Shown here: one piece after another, positions 49,801-61,815 of the stretch | How the letters are laid out: the number at the start of each line of letters is the position of its first letter | Numbering within the stretch: position 1 is the first letter of the stretch | Origin: Branchiostoma lanceolatum | Lineage: Eukaryota; Chordata; Leptocardii; Amphioxiformes; Branchiostomatidae | DNA: 64,000 nucleotides | Direction of reading: 5' to 3' | Assembly: GCF_035083965.1 (NCBI RefSeq) | Contig: NC_089736.1 | Location: forward strand, 9,179,501-9,243,500 | Made by a program: the position numbers and the translations under genes | The notes under the pieces: model-generated | The model's input: the letters and a program-made list of their open reading frames with translations, nothing else | Databases searched by the model: none | What the model was told of the DNA's origin: nothing

Positions 49801-52800
49801 TCTTGTAAAACACAAATTTTACATCATCTTATCAACCCCCCCTCTTAAAAAAGAGAGGCTTAAAATTTGTCAAACGAAACATCTATTGCGCCGCAAAAGA
49901 TGATGAATCATCCAAATTGAGTAAGAATTTTATGTGTTCTTGTAATTGACACTATTGCAACTATATTGGTTAGGAAAAATATAATTTTATTCCTATCTTA
50001 TCTAGCTTCCCAACTTGTAGCAACTTGTTACATGGGTGCATGCATTGTTACATGTATATGGTACCACCCATTATAACTATGTTGTCTGCAGGAGAAAATA
50101 TTGGCAGATATCATAAATAAAAAGAATGACAACACTACCTGACAATGTCCATGTAGTTGTGTGAGGCGGCATAGTGCAGGGGGGTCCAGCCCCGTACCAG
50201 GTCACACTTGTCAGGGTCAGCCCCCAGAATGCAGATCAACACCTATAGACAATGGTAAAACAACATCCTGAATGAAAAAAATGTATTGGGGCAACTTGTG
50301 CAGAAAGAATCTTTGCACAGACCATTCTTCAAAAATTTGGATTTTATTGGAATTGCAACAGTGCAATACACGTGGGACACAGGCAGCTATTGCTGATGTC
50401 GTGACCCACACATATAATATAGACGTTTTTTACACTTGGCTGGAGTGGGGAAAGTCGTGTGTTTTTTCCCAAGGGCACAAGATCTGTGGCGTCAGGGGAT
50501 TTGAACCCGGGGGGCCCTTGAGTTCTGGGCCGAAAACCCTGCCGCTACGCCATATGACCCCACAAAAATTGGCAAAAGAAGTCGTACCTAGAGAATGTAA
50601 GGCACCATAACATCCTAGATCTGTAAGATTTACATACATATTTGTCATCTACAGTTTGAAAGAAAGTTGCTAGGGGGAGTACTTAAACATGAAATCCTTT
50701 AGTCAGAATACCCTAGTGTAACAGGCAAGTATGTACCCATTGTAAAAATACCCGGGTACATTAAGCTAGCGGTGTACTATGGACTGTTACACCTGTACAA
50801 TACACAAGCTCCATGGTGGAAGCCATACCTCAACAGTGATGGCATGGCCTAAGTCCGCAGCGATGCAGAGAGGAGTTTGACCTTTGCCATTGTAGGCGTT
50901 GACGTCGGCACCCTGGATACACACCAAGGTCATCAACAAGTCCAGCTGGTCAACCCCTATGTCCAAATATGGAAGAACATCTTGTTTAGGGTGATGCCCA
51001 AACATGAAAGAACATGTTGTCAAGGGTAACATCCAAATATGGAAGAACATGTCAAAATCAATTATTATGAGAGAACATGTTGCCAAGGGTAATGTCCAAA
51101 TATGGAAGAATAATTGCTTACCCCCAGCGGCTGCGATGTGGATTAGTAAGTCTCCCTCTGCACTTTTTTCATTGTTTACATCAAACTCCATCGTCTGCAG
51201 AACAAAACATCATCAACAATTAGAATGCAAACAAACTACAAAACCATTATGGACTATGGATCAATTTTCAGTACCAAGGACAGACGCTGGGATCCTGAAT
51301 GGACCAGAATTCTACATAACTAATAAACTTAAAGCAGCAAGTATGAATTACTATAAATTTTGCATGATTCAGATTGAATTACCAGACAACTATGTTACCT
51401 ATGAAAAATTGAGTAGCCATTGTTAACATGTGTGGGATGTTCTTGTCACATATACAGTAAATAGCAGGACCAGTCAAATGGCAGTTTTTACAGTAATTAG
51501 TGCAATGCTAAAATAATATACTGTAATATAACTGTTAGTATTGAATTGGTACTGTATGATATCATTCTGCACCTGTCTTTCGGATTTTGGAGATGTAAAA
51601 TGGGGGTTCAAGGAGGCGCTTCGAGGATGTTAAAGGGAAGGGCTAGCAACCCCTCCCTGTAAAAAATACCCTGCTACTGTAACAGCAAGGAAACTACAAG
51701 GGTCTGAACGATGAACAAACTCTAGATTTTCTAATAAAAAAGTATGACCAGTTTTCCAGTTTACCTGTAGTTTTATTTGGAGCTCGTCGAAGTGCCCCTC
51801 CTCAGCGAGGGAGAAGATGTCCTGTTTCTGCTGCACGCTGACGTAGGCGATGGATTTCTTGCGGGGCGAGGGCTGGGCCACGGCCTGCATGGCGGACTTG
51901 AATGGCTGCAGAATCTTACGCGTCTTCGGGCAGTAGCACACCTGGTCCGCTGTTCGGCCTGAAAACCGCAGTGTTGAATATGACTTGTCAAAAGTCCATG
52001 CAGGTGTATTCCACCATTTTTCATATCTTTATGTAAAAATACAGAGGTTTTGAGGTAATATTAAGTAAAAAAAAAAGGGAAGATTAATTTTGGTCAGAGC
52101 AGAACACTTTTAATCTGTTACTGTTTTGTAAAACAAACTTCTATGTTACAGATCATAATGACCATAATGACCCCCAGCAAGAATCTTCACTTGAAAGATA
52201 TTGAGATTCATTTGAAACATCTTGATATTTTGTGTAAAGTCTTGAGATACCTTTCTGGATTCTTTCTTGATAGGTCTTCAAAAATGGTATCAGGTACACT
52301 GAAAAGTGTTTGAGTAAAAAGTGTTTTTTCATCATGTGTCTAAAACCTACCATTTCTGTCCTGTGCTTTGAGGTTGACCCCTACAGAGGTCAGGTAGCTC
52401 ACAGCTTCAGGATTCCTGGCAACGCAGGCCAGATGCATCATGGTCCCTCCAAGTGGTTCAAATCTCTGGTCAGGGCCTGCAAAAGCATTGTGTTTGTTTA
52501 TGGTCTCTGGGCTATCCCTTTTTCTTACAACAATCAAGTTCAATAGTTTGCTAGTCAAGGTGGCAAGTAGATGCTAACAAGTTGCAAATGAAATACAACT
52601 TGGACCAGTAAAAATGTGGTTTGGGGAAGCTGGGGAACTTTTTCTGATCAATGTCCCCATAAAACTTTTGGAACAGCCCTTTTAATCATGCAAGCAGGCT
52701 AGCCTTCGGTCAGTAAAAAAGTGGCTTGAATTTCCTTAAAATTTGCATGGAATGGTGAGATAAGCTAAGGCCCTCTCCTGAACCACTGATGCAAGACGCG

Positions 52801-53471
52801 TGTCCCATATACTGGAACACACAAATATTGACTGTCTCTCATTCTATTACAGCTGATCAGCAATGGCTACAAACCATTTATCTTTTTAGACAAAGACAGC
52901 TGCTGATTTATGTTATACCTGGACCATGGTTATATGTTTCATACGGGTGTTCTGGACAAGGAGATATTTTGTTTCATCACACAGGCTTCTACTTGTATCA
53001 CACAGGATTCTATAGATTCATTTGAACGCACTTCACAATATGGAACTTTCTACCATCTAACTCCATAATAAAGATATCCTTACCAATGATTTTTTGCTCT
53101 ACCAGTGCCTTCAACACTCGGACTGGCCCGCACCGCAGCACGAGTTTGCAGAGGTACAGGACAGCTCCTTGCAGCGACGTGTTGGTGTGGATTTCCCCGA
53201 CAAGTATCCGCAAGTGGTCGCCGTCGGGCCACAGCGAGCCAAAGTCTACCAGCGACCGCCCGTGTTGAAACGAGTGAAAGGTCAGCCGCGGTCGCCAGAA
53301 CGTGTTACAGATGGAGTCCTCCGGGCTGACCCTCTGTGGTTGGACGGCTCCCGGGAAGGACTCGGACTGCGTACTGCTGTCCATGCTGGAGGTGATCGTA
53401 CAGTACGAGCTTGACGAGGTGGTCAGTTCGGGGTTGACGAACAGATGCGAACTTGACCGCATGGTCTGCAT
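37824..53471 (-). CDS. Large ankyrin-repeat protein, 1089 residues, 23 coding exons
   Basis: Exons in transcript order: 53084-53471, 52351-52476, 51765-51958, 51122-51194, 50829-50956, 50139-50242, 49605-49761, 49075-49233, 48121-48188, 47678-47795, 47065-47135, 46358-46463, 45647-45721, 45320-45518, 44748-44889, 43848-43985, 42585-42782, 41993-42084, 41233-41343, 40465-40659, 39594-39805, 38326-38435, 37824-37929. Phase closes at every junction. Residues 1-129 are unique and serine-rich at first. At least 14 ankyrin-type repeats follow (for example WTPLHYAASHNYMDIV near 322, TPLMVACSHGNLEVV near 782, CTALHLACRLGHKPIV near 996). A linker at 803-947 is serine-rich. The last residues, FDSLNLRFERLKKEL, resemble a MIT-interacting motif. 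There is no kinase, SAM, SOCS or membrane segment, so it is probably a cytosolic scaffold. I cannot name an orthologue. Confidence 0.88.
39784..40000 (-). repeat. 59-bp tandem repeat copying the 3' splice site of ankyrin exon 21
   Basis: Units start at 39784, 39843, 39902 and 39961 (the last is partial and diverged). Each holds, on the gene strand, a pyrimidine tract, GACTCCAG and the first 23 or so bases of exon 21. Only the first unit is the true exon start (39805). The others are decoy acceptors at 39864, 39923 and 39982. Confidence 0.95.
40150..40230 (-). repeat. Inverted monomer of the CCAATCAGCACCAAGGACAG repeat
   Basis: GGCTTCCCTGTCCTTGGTGC followed by TGATTGG is the reverse complement of the unit tandemly repeated at 45878-46172. 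A second, weaker half (GGCCCTGATTGG) follows. It is in the intron between exons 20 and 21. Confidence 0.7.
41743..42040 (-). repeat. Direct duplication of the donor side of ankyrin exon 18
   Basis: Two copies of about 142 bp start 157 bp apart (41743 and 41900). Each contains 40-odd bases of exon end, the CTACAG|gtaagt donor and the following intron. The upstream copy on the gene strand is the real exon 18 end (41993). The other could form a 47-nt exon (41836-41882), but its frame reaches a TGA at once. Confidence 0.9.
42226..42480 (+). mobile_element. SINE, second family, copy 1
   Basis: A B-box-like GTTCAAATCC (42257-42266) is followed by GGAAGGGACATAAAACAAGC, GTGTTCGAGGAGGTGCCTCG, ATGTTAAAGGGAAAGGGCT and ACCCTGCTACTGAAACAGCA. 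Parts recur at 44958-45145 and 51563-51710. It lies in the intron between exons 17 and 18 of the ankyrin gene, antisense to it. Confidence 0.75.
44958..45145 (+). mobile_element. SINE, second family, copy 2
   Basis: The B-box-like GGGTTCGAATTC (44979-44990) and a TGGCATAATAGTTAGG A-box-like segment mark a tRNA-related head. The body has TGTTGTGCCCCAGG, GGGACGTCCCATAGATAGGA and CGAACATGTTAAAG, matching copy 1 in order. It is in the intron between exons 14 and 15. Confidence 0.7.
45878..46172 (+). repeat. Minisatellite with CCAATCAGCACCAAGGACAG units
   Basis: About seven units of 40-48 bp share the core GTCCAATCAGCACCAAGGAC, with variable spacers ending GAACAAATT or GACCAAATT. Each has a CCAAT motif. 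The array is in the intron between exons 12 and 13 of the ankyrin gene. Confidence 0.95.
46525..46740 (+). repeat. GT-rich dispersed repeat with (GT)n tract
   Basis: CTTTGCCAAGAGGGTTATGT precedes a (GT)n run (46551-46591) and a tail with AAAGGTCAAGTTCGATAATG and a GGTACTGCA block. The arrangement matches the start of the element at 57886-58934. It is in the intron between exons 11 and 12. Confidence 0.7.
47373..47695 (-). repeat. Tandem repeat copying the donor side of ankyrin exon 10
   Basis: Five units of 62-72 bp each read TGATTTCTNTGAYTTGA, then GTTCCCTTA, then a degenerate copy of the exon 10 end. The last unit overlaps the true donor CTCACG|gtaagg (47678). The first unit still reads CTCATG|gtaaag on the gene strand; in other units the GT is mutated. 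Confidence 0.9.
50335..50575 (-). mobile_element. tRNA-derived SINE, V-SINE-like core
   Basis: On the - strand a TGGCGTAGCGG A box (50539-50551 region), a perfect GGGTTCAAATCC B box (50497-50508) and the core TGCCCTTGGGAAAAAACAC with ACGACTTTCCCCACTCC follow in order. The core matches the SINE at 31867-32215. It is in the intron between exons 5 and 6 of the ankyrin gene. Confidence 0.8.
51563..51710 (+). mobile_element. SINE, second family, copy 3 (5' truncated)
   Basis: Only the body is present: CTGTCTTTCGGATTTTGGAG, CGAGGATGTTAAAGGGAAGG, GCTAGCAACCCCTCCCTGTA and ACCCTGCTACTGTAACAGCA. It matches the 3' half of 42226-42480 and lacks the tRNA-like head. It is in the intron between exons 3 and 4. 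Confidence 0.75.
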
Positions 53472-55976
53472 ATTTGGACCTTGTGCAAAGGCTGGAATTT
53501 TGTGGCAGAAAGGAATGAAAAATTAGTTTCATTACAAGAACAATCAAACAGTGCACTAGAGAAGAATAAGCCTTTAAAATAAAGCAAAATGGACAATTTC
53601 TGTGATGACTTTCTGTCACAAATTCAGGTGACAAAGCACTATATGCAACAACACTTGATGTCAAAATACATTTAGTATATGTTTGGCATAATTGAAGAGA
53701 ACTTTTCAAGTCTATTGCACAACTTGCCTTCTTGGTTGAAGTGATATCTCAGGATCTGAAAAATATAAGACCACCCAATGTTAAGTCTACACATTAAATA
53801 TCAACTTACCAAGGCAAAACATGGCTGTTCTTGGAGCTAAACGAAACAACTGGTAACGACTTTTAAAGCAGTTCTGAGGAGATCGTCCATACGTGTTGAT
53901 TGGTACAGAAACAGCAGTATGACTGAATTACGCTGCCTGCGTCAAGAAACCCGCCAAGCACGCGTTCTGAGAACGTGACCAAAAGTCTGCAAGGCTTTTC
54001 TCCGAAGGAATTTGGGTCAACACCCTCAGCATGTCAAAACAAACACCTCTGCCACACAAACAAGTATTTCATGGCAAGGTCACCGGGTGTGTCTAAGCCA
54101 ACCCAACCTATGTAGTTGACCAGGGTTACCACAGGTTAATCCTCTCAAATGTCTCCTGGGTTACAACAGGTTATTCTAAAATCCCCCAAAACAAACGCTG
54201 TTATGAAATGGTGTTATCAAAAGCTTAAAGCCAGTTGGATGGCGGAGACTTTCCTCACGAAATATTTTAGATTCATACGGAGATATAATTGTGACATCAG
54301 CAAACTGTCGGACATAGCGATGTGGCGCCAGCGTTATAGCCAATGGCTGAAACTTTGAGAGTCAAACCAAACGCAGCACCCCAAGGAAAACATTTACAAA
54401 AAAACCTGGGCTTGAAAAAACTTTTCTTGTTACATGTACCTTCAATTTTGCAAGTTGTCAAAGATTCAATCTTCCATCTGAAACAACTTTTTGCTAATAA
54501 TTGCAGGGCATTGTTATAATTTTGCATAAGTTGACTGTGCTAACAACTTAATGTTTCTCAGTCAGAGATGGTACGAAATGCATTTGCTGTAACGTTATGA
54601 CTTGTTGTGCTGGATTCTTCTTCCATTTTTGCGAATTCGGTGGTCCATGTAAGTGCAACGGAGGAGATTATAGAAGCTCCCTGGTGAGACCTTTTAACTA
54701 GGTAAACATATTTCAAGTTATGCTGAAAAGCACTTAGTAAGCAGATTTTTCCCAGAAAGTTCTACACAGCTGAACGCACCATTTACACAAAAACATAACA
54801 GGCTATTACAGGTCAGTCTGTGTACCTGTACTGTAGGCATTCTACACTGTCATGCTGATTGTCATGATCAAGTTTAGAGCGAACGTTAGTAGTAATTTTC
54901 ATGTTGCTTCTACAAATGTAGTTCTCCTGCTCTTGAAGAAAGAAAGAAGAAAGAAGGAAGGAAAGAAGCATGGCAAGAAGGAAGGCAGGAACAAAATAAC
55001 GAAACAAAGATCACAAAATCTATGATTGTCAATAGAGATCGTACATACATGTAATCAATAAACTGAACTACTGTACACTAAATAATTCCCAAACATCATG
55101 CAAAACCATTGAATATTAGTACAACTTACCACAGACTACAGCAGGGGATGATCAACTGAGACTTTCCTTGCACATTGCTGTAATCTTCTGTATAGTATTC
55201 TGTCCACACTGCAAAAGGTTGAATGAATAGTGTTAAGTTACGGACCCCTCAATATTAACAACAACACAGTGTCGGAAAAATAACAGCTTCTAGACATTAT
55301 GTCATACTCATTTCCACGAAAGCACCTTGTTACTAAAGCTTTTCCTTCCTTAGACACAGCACATTTGAACTTGTCAAGCAAAAACAACATTTCAGCAGTT
55401 GTTTGACGTTAGAACAACTTTTCTGCGGTTGTTTGGCGTTAAAACAACTTTTCAGCAGCTATTTGACGTAGATGGATTTGCGTCAACTCTACAGGAAGTG
55501 TTGGCATTGGCAAACCTATAAAATCCATGATGATTCGAGCATTACACAGTTATTGCTTATGACATCACACAGACTAACGTCAACTTTCATAATTTCGCCA
55601 GGGTCCCTATGAACACCACATTAATAAATGGTGTAATCAAGCTTAAGGCCTTCTCAAGAATGTTCTCGGACCTGGATATCAGCAGCTTGCATATATATAT
55701 AATATACATGTATGTCAGGATGCTGCATTTTTAGTATATTAGATCTCTTTAGATTCATCATCTTTTATAATGTATGGATAAATTAAAAGATTTAACTGGC
55801 TAATTAACCCGGCTATCTTGGCTTATATGAACGCAATTTAACCGGCTAAATAGGGTTTTAGCAGGCTAAAAGGAAACCACCTCCTGAGGTTATGAAGGGC
55901 TATGAAAGGCTTAGTATGAACGGGTTCTAAAGGTTTCTGGTGGAATTATGACAGTAGATGTTACATCAAAAGTACA

Positions 55977-57800
55977 TTATCCTCCTTGCTATCAGCTACA
56001 AAATTTCACCAGCTGAGTTTAAATGTTTTACTGCACTGGGAATGGCATTTTTTTTAAATTTATGACTTTATTCTGGAATTGAAGTCGTAATTTACAAAAA
56101 ATGGCAACTGCAATACTACTAATGGGATCATAGTGTTTAGAAAAAGAAAGACAACCAAGGACAGAGAACACTTCCAAGAACACTGAAATCATAATCATTA
56201 TTGTTGCTCAGATAAACAAGTCTGATGATTACCAAGAAGGTTTAGGGCATCTTTGGCTGTTAAACAAATGGTCTCTCAACTTCTGATGATGGCGTCATCC
56301 ACTCCCGCACAGATTCACATACAGTCTTGTCGCCCGTTCAAAAACAACTTCTCTCATTGTATGGACAGAGCACTAACCACTGCGGTTTAGAAAATAGATT
56401 TCCTTACCCGAAGCCAACATAAACTAATTAGTATCTTCAAAGTCTTCTTTTTCCTGCCCAACCTACGGAAAGCTCAGCACGTAATCATCTGTCTGGCCAA
56501 GACACTTCTTGGAAAGTCGCAGTCTCGTACACATGTTACGTTAACCGGTTTGAACCAGAAGCAGACCAGCTTTTACCAGAGGGACAGAATTATTGTCACA
56601 TGAGCCAGAAGTCAACATCAAATTCAAAGTTTAGTGCTAAATGTCTTGAAGTTTTTCCTTGCAGGCGAAGATTCATCAATGTTGACTATAGACCTTATAT
56701 AAGTACAAGAACAAGCATGTCATAACTAATTACATTGTACATGTACTGAACATGAATATTGCTTAAGGTGTGTACATCCACACTTTGAAATTTTTGCTAT
56801 TTTTCTAGTTCGTCGCTTTGGCTACATGTTCTCATTGCCAACTCTTCATACAGTGAACTATGGTTTGTCTTTCACTGCATATTAAATATTACTATACACA
56901 ACTGTACTGTTGTTTCAACCGTTCAACTGTTATTGCTGAAAAAAGTTTTTGATTACAATTAAGTGCTGGAAACTTGAATGAATACACAGTACTAGTATTT
57001 CCAAAGATTAAAAAAACATTACATGATATCATAAATTTTCCTTCTTCAAATTTTTGTTTGTAAACAAAAACTAATAATATTTGGGAAAGACAACAGTTGA
57101 GTTACTGTACCCTCGTTTTCTTGACACGTGGCAGGAAACGTGCCTTGTGAGAAAACTTTAAAAGCAGTGTCCCTAGAGTTAGTCCTAAGGCTTATTTGGT
57201 AAGAAATGTGCTAAGACCGTGCATGGGACGTAAGGAGGTCAAGTAAATACTTTTTAGAAGGCTGTCTTATAAGATTGAACCACTCACACTTTTGTGTTAC
57301 CTGTCCGGAATATTAGAGCAACGTTTCACAGGTCACTAACTGACCAAATGTGAAATACTGTTGCGTCCAGATCTTTCAAATAAACTGTTACTACTTGTGA
57401 ATTCAAACTACATGTTCGTTGAAATAGCCTCCCAGTAAATTGAAATACTGGTATACTGACTACTGTCACAGTACCGTTTCGTCATTTCTTTAAGAACATG
57501 TACAATAGAAGGCATTGTTTATCAGTAACAAAATGATATTCATGATTTTGCTCCTAATTTTGTGAGGAAATATTTCCTTATTGTAGTCTTTCAGTGTTCT
57601 TGTAATTCAAGAAAGTGTTCTGTCCTTCGTTGTCTTTCTTTTTCCAAACACTATGATCCCATTATTGCAGCTAGGCTTCCATTTTTCAGTTGCGACTTCC
57701 ATTCCAGAATAAAGTCAAAATTGACACCATTAAGTGCAATAAACATTAACCATTTTAAACTCAGCAGGTGAAATTTTGTAGCAAATATATCAAGGAGGAT
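55977..57800. repeat. Inverted duplication with arms of about 230 bp
   Basis: 55977-56205 and 57570-57800 are reverse complements with moderate divergence. Landmarks are GCTACAAAATTTCACCAGCT against AGCAGGTGAAATTTTGTAGC, and ACTTTATTCTGGAAT against ATTCCAGAATAAAGT. About 1.4 kb lies between the arms. Confidence 0.85.
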
Positions 57801-59190
57801 GCTAAGACGGTGCATGGGACGTAAGAAGGTCAAGTAAATACTTTTAAGAAGGCTGTCTTATAAGATTGAACCACTCACACTTTTTTATCTCCATGAAAAA
57901 TGGAGATATTGTTTTGGGTGTGTCTGTCTGTGTGTGTGTATGTATCTGTGTATGTTTGTGTTTCCGCACCACTCCCGTCAGCATAACTCAAGAACCTCTT
58001 GATGGATTACAATGATATTTGGGATGTGGGCGGGCGTTGTGAAGCCGAAATTTAAGGTCGATTTTGGGCCCCCTGGTATGTGACCTTGGTACTGCAGCAG
58101 AACTGCAATTTTTGTATCTTTTGACCTGGACGTGCTGTGGTCTTGATTTTTGGGTGGCAGATAGCTTGTGATGTAATAAAGAAGTGGTGTAGGTTTGGGC
58201 CCCCTAGCAGCTTCCTCTGAAACTGCAAGGGCGTTTTTGTGAAAATCTTCTAAGGAGAATAACTGAACAAAGGAACAACGGATTTCCATGATATTTAGTA
58301 TGCAGGTAGCTTAGATAGAGATATACACTATGAAGTGCAAATTATGCTAATTGGGACTTAATTTGCATAGCTAATGAGAAAAATCTATATTTGCAGTGTT
58401 TTCCATTATCAGACTCAAATACATGTAGCGTATGTAGTTTATGGAAAGTGGGTCATCAACAGATACCAATTATGCAAATAAATTCCTAATTTGCATAATC
58501 AATGCAAAACACCATATCTCATCTAATTGGAAAATTATAGGACTGTCAATATGATACTTAGTAAACAGGTAGCTTAGACAGAGATATACATAATGAAGTG
58601 CAAATTATGCTAATTGTGACTTAATTTGCATAGCTATCGAGGAAAATCCATATTTACAGTGTTTTCCATTATCAGACTCAAATACATGTAACATATGTAG
58701 TTTATGGAAAATGGAGCATCAACAGATACCAATTATGCAAATAAAGTTCCTAATTTGCATAACTAATGCAAAACACGATAATTCATCTAATTGGAAAATT
58801 ATAGGACTGTCAATATTGCAACATGTTAGTTAGATAAAGGTGTTTATGACCAAGCATACATTATGCAGATGTGTACTAGTAAGTCATTTGCATGAATAGA
58901 ATTGTTCATGGAGATATGAGGTCGTGGAACTCTTGTTTTACCTGTGCCGAATAGTAGAGCAACGTTTCACATGTCACTAATTACTGACCAAATGACCCTT
59001 GTTGAAATGCATCCAGATCTTTTAGAAACTGTCTGTGACTACATGTGAATTCAAAATACATGTAGTTGATATAGCCTTACAGTAAATTGAAATACTAAAA
59101 TTAGTATATTGACTACTTTCATCGATACCGTTTCGCCGTTTTGCCATTTCTATAAGGACAATGGAATGCATTGTTTTATTTTTGTCAATG
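57209..59190 (+). repeat. Direct duplication split by an insertion
   Basis: 57209-57530 is repeated as 57800-57885 plus 58935-59190. Shared blocks include GTGCATGGGACGTAAG, AAGGCTGTCTTATAAGATTG, GAGCAACGTTTCACA and CAGTAAATTGAAATACT. The second copy is interrupted by the element at 57886-58934. Confidence 0.85.
57886..58934 (+). mobile_element. GT-rich dispersed element, about 1.05 kb
   Basis: The element interrupts a direct repeat, so its extent is defined by the uninterrupted copy at 57209-57530. It starts with the palindrome ATCTCCATGAAAAATGGAGAT, then a GT-rich tract, then GGTCGATTTTGGGCCCCCT. Its 3' half is a 263-bp tandem duplication (units near 58290 and 58553), and CATGGAGAT near the right end echoes the start. 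Related fragments are at 46525-46740 and 31480-31610. No coding capacity is seen. Confidence 0.75.
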
Positions 59191-60510
59191 CGATTTTAAA
59201 CATGACAAAACAGTTCAAACTAATATCTGAACATATCCAATACTTGACAAAATATCATAACACAAGGTTAGATATAACATTGTAATTACTTATCATTGCT
59301 CAGTTGGTGGTTACATTATAATCTGACTGAGTTGACAGTAAAAGAAACAAATGTTACAATTTGAAAATCAAAATTCAAGGGTTAAGAAAAAGACCACCAT
59401 CTACATGCATGTACCATTCTTACCTTTTAAGGCTCAGTAAACTGTGTTAATAGATCTCCCTCTGTAGCTAGATTATACACTCAAATGTGCCAGCCTTGGC
59501 TTCAGGATACCAGATTTCGTCAATTCAAATGATTGAATACATTTCCTCACTGAGATACGCAGCTCAGCTATTGTACATTCAAGTTCTGTACACTCCAACC
59601 TCCCCTGTAAAAACACCCCCAGTTTGCTCAAGTAACGGTCGCGACTGCCTTTCCGTTGAGGTCATTTGCATGCAGAAGTTCAAGGGAATCTGACACCTCT
59701 TCAAGGCTAACATCCAGTTCTCACAGGCTAGTGTTAGAGCCATGAGCAGCTATCACATGCACTGGGGTTACTTTTAAACCTATGAGTGAGTGAGGTTATT
59801 ACCATAGCCTAGCTGTTATGCCAGTTACTCTTTGTCTATTTTCATCCTCACTCTAGAAGGGTTTTAAGGGCCTAAGATGGAAGACCTTTAGACTAGGAAT
59901 GCATTAAATGGAATGGACTTGTCTAAGCCCCTTATTTGTTTTTCTGACACACAGTTACTGTGATATACTGGTTGTCTGATGATGCTGGGTATAATGTGTA
60001 ATGATTTATCATACAGTTACATTTTTTTGTTGGTGGGGGATAGAGAAATTATGATACTGTAAGTAGTTCATTTATATTAAATCCAGTGGTACAATGAAAA
60101 CCCAAGTTTGCATTATCATATCTTTCAGTTCTTACAGTTGAAAGTGGTACGTAGCATGATAGAAGATGGAACAAGTTTTGATTGTGGTGTGATGATCATG
60201 AGTCCATGGCATAAGTCACTGTGAGTATCAACAGAATGAAATATTTCTATCTAATAAGTCATGCTGAAGTCAGAGATTGATCACAATCACATGAAAACAT
60301 TTATTAAGCACTCAGACTAACAGTTATACATTTGGATGAGTCATTGACAATTAAACTGTTAAACACATGTTACTCCGGTCAAAAGTCTTGTTCAATTGAA
60401 CTTGAACTTTGGACTATTATATAAAGCCATCGTTTTGGACAACCAATATGACTACCAATCACTAATTATTAAGGACACATTATCTCAAAAACAGTCCTTA
60501 TGATTTCACC

Positions 60511-60567
60511 ATGGCAACAAGGGGAATCTGGAGACATTTAAAGGACATTCCTCCTCACACATACCAG
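60511..60567 (+). CDS. Possible short first coding exon (weak)
   Basis: ACCATGG is an excellent start context, and 19 codons (MATRGIWRHLKDIPPHTYQ) lead to CAG|gtaaag, a fair donor in phase 0. The peptide is basic and could be a targeting sequence. I found no following exon before the next gene, so this may be chance. Confidence 0.25.
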
Positions 60568-60816
60568 GTAAAGCCCACAGACAGGAATGACGAGAACCTG
60601 TTTGTGAAGCCCACATTTGTGTTCCCTGCATTCTCCACCCCAGTGATCAAAACAAACACTACATACCCAGGGAAAATCTCAACACTTCTGCTTACTCAAA
60701 CACCAAATACAGTATATACATCCAGGGAAAATCTCAAAATGTCTGCTTACTAGATAAAAGGGACTAGTGGGAGAATAGGCCATTATATTGTGTCTTATAT
60801 ACGGCACCCCATGAAG

Positions 60817-60897
60817 AACCGAAGCACAGGACTAAATTTAAATCATGTAAAATATTTTACATCATTTTTACATGATTTAAAGTCCTGTGCTTCGGTT
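60817..60897. mobile_element. Short palindromic MITE-like hairpin
   Basis: AACCGAAGCACAGGACT and AGTCCTGTGCTTCGGTT are perfect inverted ends, with TAAATCATGTAAAA and its complement inside. The 81-bp sequence is nearly all stem. Confidence 0.75.
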
Positions 60898-61311
60898 AAT
60901 CATTAATGTATGTTTGTTTTAATATACATTTTGCTTGACCCTTACCTCTCCCTCATGACCTCAATGAAAAGTGGCATGCAGGCCAATTTGAGCTTCTCAT
61001 TAATAAACAAAGGTTCAAACAAACATATAAAGAATTCTGCAACAGTCCCTTTATTATACACACCATGGCAAATAGTGAGCATGATGGTCACTATACCAGG
61101 AATGACTTGAATGATTGCTGCATGGTCACTGGTATTTTTGGAGAGGTACTAGTACTAGAACTGGAGCATTGTATGATTGCTGGGAATGTCAAATATCTGC
61201 ACAACCTTGGTCTGTTACTCGCTTCTTCAAAATAATGAATAATTCTGCAAATATTCAATGAGGAAAATTTGCTGAAAACCTTTCATAGTTTTATACTGTC
61301 CTGTACTTTCG

Positions 61312-61448
61312 ATCTCCATGCAGATGTTGGGCTGAAAGATGGTAACATTTTCTAACTGCCAGTGGCTTCTCTGCTAGTCCCTCTCAGAGATGAGGCATTC
61401 AAAAAATGGTACAACATTTCACCCCAACCCCAACATCTGCTTGGAGAT
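61312..61448. mobile_element. MITE of the CTCCAAGCAGATGT family
   Basis: ATCTCCATGCAGATGTTGGG and CCCAACATCTGCTTGGAGAT are inverted with one mismatch, and AACATTTT/AAAATGGT-type sequence is also inverted inside. The 137-bp length fits the other members. Confidence 0.85.
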
Positions 61449-61791
61449 TCCTGTAATATGACCACTGTACAGCAAAGGCAAAGGATTAGATGGAGGCTTT
61501 GTTAATAGTATACCATTTTTGAGTGTATGCCATCTCATTTTATAGATCAGCAATTAACAAGTTACATCATAAGCAATTAGATGGAAGATCCATGAAATCC
61601 AGGCTCACCCATTTGAATTCTATGTGGTTTATTGTCTCACAGTATTTTGTAGGTCCCACACAAATGTTTTCTTCATGACTGTGCGTCATAACGCTCCACT
61701 GTATTCCACCATGTAACCCCATCCTGGGTTTAGCTAACAATGAAGGATTTGTTTTAAATAGGGGTACGTTACAGCATTGGTGTCTTAATAG

Positions 61792-61815
61792 TGATCTCCA
61801 AGCAGACGCAGGGTC
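61792..61815 (+). mobile_element. Solitary end of the CTCCAAGCAGATGT MITE family
   Basis: TGATCTCCAAGCAGACGCAG resembles the left end of the family, but no inverted partner is seen within about 300 bp. It is a remnant or a chance match. Confidence 0.45.

Larger units (their letters stand above)
53472..60510. other. Intergenic region upstream of the ankyrin gene
   Basis: A 3' splice site (AATTCCAG, about 53498) just before the ankyrin start codon suggests an untranslated first exon further up, which I cannot locate. No coding exon is supported. Most of 55.9-59.2 kb is duplicated and inverted sequence plus one large insertion, listed separately. Confidence 0.5.
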
